64,000 nt of DNA, from assembly GCF_009827055.1 (NCBI RefSeq), contig NZ_WUMK01000005.1, forward strand, positions 1 to 64,000, read 5' to 3'. The notes under the pieces are model-generated. The model saw only the letters and a program-made list of their open reading frames with translations. It did no database searches and had not been told where the DNA came from. The translations under genes and the position numbers were made by a program. The stretch is from Shinella kummerowiae. GTDB lineage: Bacteria; Pseudomonadota; Alphaproteobacteria; Rhizobiales; Rhizobiaceae. Shown piece by piece: positions 62,011-64,000 of the stretch (position 1 is the first letter of the stretch; each line of letters starts with the position of its first letter).

Positions 62011-63339
62011 ATGAGCTATCACAACCCCTATACCCCGCCGCGCAAGTCAGCGACCTTCGACGATTACACGCTCGCCGAAATCCGCCGCGCCGCGGCGACC
62101 GGCATCTATGATATCAGAGGCGCCGGCACCAAGCGGAAGGTTCCGCATTTCGACGACCTGTTGTTCCTCGGCGCCTCGATCTCGCGTTATCCGCTCGAAG
62201 GTTACCGCGAGAAATGCGACACCTCCGTCGTGCTCGGCGCGCGCCACGCCAAGAAGCCGATCGTCCTGAAGACGCCGATCACCATCGCCGGCATGAGCTT
62301 TGGCGCGCTTTCCGGCAATGCCAAGGAAGCGCTCGGCCGCGGGGCCACCATCGCCGGAACATCGACAACCACCGGTGACGGTGGCATGACGGACGAAGAG
62401 CGCGGTCATTCACAGACGTTGGTCTATCAGTATCTTCCGTCGCGCTACGGCATGAACCCGCGGGACCTGCGCCGCGCCGATGCCATCGAGATCGTTGTCG
62501 GCCAGGGGGCCAAGCCCGGCGGTGGCGGCATGCTGCTCGGCCAGAAGATTTCCGACCGCGTCGCCAACATGCGCAACCTGCCCAAGGGCATCGACCAGCG
62601 CTCGGCCTGCCGTCATCCCGACTGGACCGGCCCGGACGATCTCGAAATCAAGATCATGGAGCTGCGCGAAATCACCGACTGGGAAAAGCCCATCTATGTG
62701 AAGGTCGGCGGCGCACGGCCCTATTACGACACGGCGCTCGCCGTGAAGGCAGGCGCCGACGTCGTCGTGCTCGATGGTATGCAGGGCGGCACCGCGGCGA
62801 CACAGGACGTGTTCATCGAGAATGTCGGCATGCCGACGCTGGCTTGCATCCGCCCCGCCGTCCAGGCGCTGCAGGATCTCGGCATGCATCGCAAGGTGCA
62901 GCTGATCATCTCGGGCGGCATCCGGTCCGGCGCCGACGTGGCCAAGGCGCTTGCGCTCGGGGCCGACGCGGTTGCCATCGGCACCGCAGCGCTGGTCGCC
63001 ATCGGTGATAACGATCCGCACTGGGAAGAGGAATACCAGAAGCTCGGAACGACGGCCGGCGCCTATGACGACTGGCACGAAGGCAAGGACCCGGCCGGTA
63101 TTACCACGCAGGATCCGGAGCTTTCCCAACGTCTCGATCCGGTCACGGCCGGTCGCCGTCTTGCCAACTATCTCAAGGTGATGACGCTCGAAGCCCAGAC
63201 CATCGCGCGCGCTTGCGGCAAGAACCATCTCCACAATCTGGAGCCGGAGGACCTCGTCGCCCTGACGATCGAGGCATCTGCCATGGCGCAGGTGCCGCTT
63301 GCCGGCACAAGCTGGATCCCCGGCAAGGGAGGCTTCTGA
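62011..63339 (+). CDS. glxD: GlxD/MgsC, FMN-binding glutamate synthase-like subunit
   Basis: 442 aa GltB central-domain protein. PITIAGMSFGALSGNAKEAL, TTTGDGGMTDEERGHSQ, GQGAKPGGGGMLLGQKISDR and IISGGIRSGADVAKALALGA bind FMN and the 2-iminoglutarate-type intermediate. FeS-type cysteines of full glutamate synthase are not evident. It would perform the reductive or transfer step making glutamate or N-methylglutamate. RBS AGGCAGGGA precedes the ATG. Confidence 0.93.
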   Translation: MSYHNPYTPPRKSATFDDYTLAEIRRAAATGIYDIRGAGTKRKVPHFDDLLFLGASISRYPLEGYREKCDTSVVLGARHAKKPIVLKTPITIAGMSFGALSGNAKEALGRGATIAGTSTTTGDGGMTDEERGHSQTLVYQYLPSRYGMNPRDLRRADAIEIVVGQGAKPGGGGMLLGQKISDRVANMRNLPKGIDQRSACRHPDWTGPDDLEIKIMELREITDWEKPIYVKVGGARPYYDTALAVKAGADVVVLDGMQGGTAATQDVFIENVGMPTLACIRPAVQALQDLGMHRKVQLIISGGIRSGADVAKALALGADAVAIGTAALVAIGDNDPHWEEEYQKLGTTAGAYDDWHEGKDPAGITTQDPELSQRLDPVTAGRRLANYLKVMTLEAQTIARACGKNHLHNLEPEDLVALTIEASAMAQVPLAGTSWIPGKGGF

Positions 63340-63354
63340 CCCGCATAAAACTTC

Positions 63355-63386
63355 GGCCGCGTCTGATCTCCCAAGCCAGCGCGGCC
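63355..63386 (+). terminator. Weak hairpin between glxD and glnT
   Basis: GGCCGCG (63355-63361) and CGCGGCC (63380-63386) can pair over an 18-base loop, followed by ATTTCTT. It could lower glnT expression relative to glxBCD. The stem is short and the tail poor. Confidence 0.3.
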
Positions 63387-63427
63387 ATTTCTTGAAAAAG
63401 TGTCTGATAATCCAAAAGGGGAACACA

Positions 63428-64000
63428 GTGACACTCGATCTTGCTACCTTTGCCAAGGACCGTGGCATCAAATATTTCATGATCAGCTATACCGACCTGT
63501 TCGGCGGCCAGCGGGCAAAGCTTGTTCCGGCCGAGGCAATCGCCGATATGCAGAAGGACGGTGCGGGCTTTGCGGGCTTTGCCACCTGGCTCGATCTGAC
63601 GCCCGCCCATCCCGATCTCTTTGCCCTCCCGGATGCGTCTTCGGTCATCCAGTTGCCGTGGAAGAAGGATGTCGCCTGGGTCGCCGCCGATTGCGTGATG
63701 GACGACCAGCCGGTGGACCAGGCGCCGCGCGTCATGCTGAAGCGATTGATCGCCGAAGCTGCCAAGGAAGGTCTTCGCGTCAAGACCGGCGTCGAGCCGG
63801 AATTCTTCCTGATCGCGCCGGATGGCGGCAAGATTTCCGATGAGTTCGATACCGCCGAAAAACCCTGCTACGACCAGCAGGCCGTGATGCGCCGCTATGA
63901 CGTGATCGCCGAAATCTGCGATTACATGCTGGAACTGGGGTGGAAGCCCTACCAGAACGACCACGAGGACGCGAACGGTCAGTTCGAGATGAACTGGGAA
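63428..64000 (+). CDS. glnT: GlnT/GmaS-like glutamine synthetase, 5' part (runs off the window)
   Basis: 191 codons are visible from GTG 63428, behind AAAAGGGG. The frame reads VTLDLATFAKDRGIKYFMIS, then YTDLFGGQRAKLVP, then GVEPEFFLIAP and YQNDHEDANGQFEMNWE at the edge, where Glu residues bind the metals of glutamine synthetases. Glutamine synthetases of this short class are annotated GlnT in rhizobia; gamma-glutamylmethylamide synthetase (GmaS) has the same fold and gene context. Placement after glxBCD favours the GmaS role, which this fragment cannot prove. Confidence 0.9.
   Translation, partial: MTLDLATFAKDRGIKYFMISYTDLFGGQRAKLVPAEAIADMQKDGAGFAGFATWLDLTPAHPDLFALPDASSVIQLPWKKDVAWVAADCVMDDQPVDQAPRVMLKRLIAEAAKEGLRVKTGVEPEFFLIAPDGGKISDEFDTAEKPCYDQQAVMRRYDVIAEICDYMLELGWKPYQNDHEDANGQFEMNWE

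Overview
The window looks like a Rhizobiaceae (alphaproteobacterial) chromosome or large replicon, of the Sinorhizobium/Ensifer, Rhizobium/Agrobacterium or Shinella type. The reasons are the high-GC coding style, the tauR-tauABC-tauXY-xsc-tauZ-pta order, an ExoF/ExoY-type exopolysaccharide (EPS) locus, a Ku-LigD-Ku group, and a soxBDAG/glxABCD/glnT cluster. No rRNA, tRNA, IS element or CRISPR array was seen. Both edges cut genes: a truncated short-chain dehydrogenase remnant on the left and glnT on the right.

1-10.4 kb: taurine catabolism. TauR (MocR type) is divergent from an operon for an ABC importer (TauABC), a two-subunit taurine dehydrogenase (TauXY), sulfoacetaldehyde acetyltransferase (Xsc), a TauZ/YeiH-type exporter and phosphate acetyltransferase. 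Taurine carbon would leave as acetyl-CoA, the nitrogen as ammonium and the sulfur as sulfite or sulfate. A pair of direct repeats in the tauR-tauA gap fits a TauR operator. A Cache-domain chemoreceptor follows at 10.5-12.6 kb.

12.7-47 kb: a large surface or exopolysaccharide locus. It has dTDP-rhamnose genes (rfbCBDA), an ExoY-like priming transferase, about six further glycosyltransferases, a Wzz protein with a separate CapB-like ATPase, wecB/wecC/wecG-like genes (ManNAcA synthesis and transfer), a Wzy-like polymerase, a six-gene amino-sugar cassette (two acyltransferases, two DegT aminotransferases, one Gfo/Idh dehydrogenase, one epimerase), a WzxE-like flippase and an ExoF/Wza-like export protein. 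Two orphan LuxR-type regulators sit near its ends (17.2 and 43.7 kb). Two closely related right-handed beta-helix proteins are present: one has a Sec signal peptide (31.1 kb) and the other is fused to an RTX type I secretion tail (44.4-46.8 kb). I infer a uronate-containing EPS with its own pair of modifying or depolymerising enzymes. This is the most novel part of the window.

47.4-53.2 kb: small proteins, a PCC/DUF296 protein, a cupin, and a bacterial NHEJ group (Ku, LigD, Ku).

53.4-64 kb: an XRE-cupin regulator, soxBDAG (minus strand), a GlxA-type AraC regulator, glxBCD and glnT (plus strand). Together this gene set matches the components of the N-methylglutamate route for methylamine use (mgdABCD, mgsABC, gmaS), so the usual sarcosine oxidase and glutamate synthase labels may mislead.
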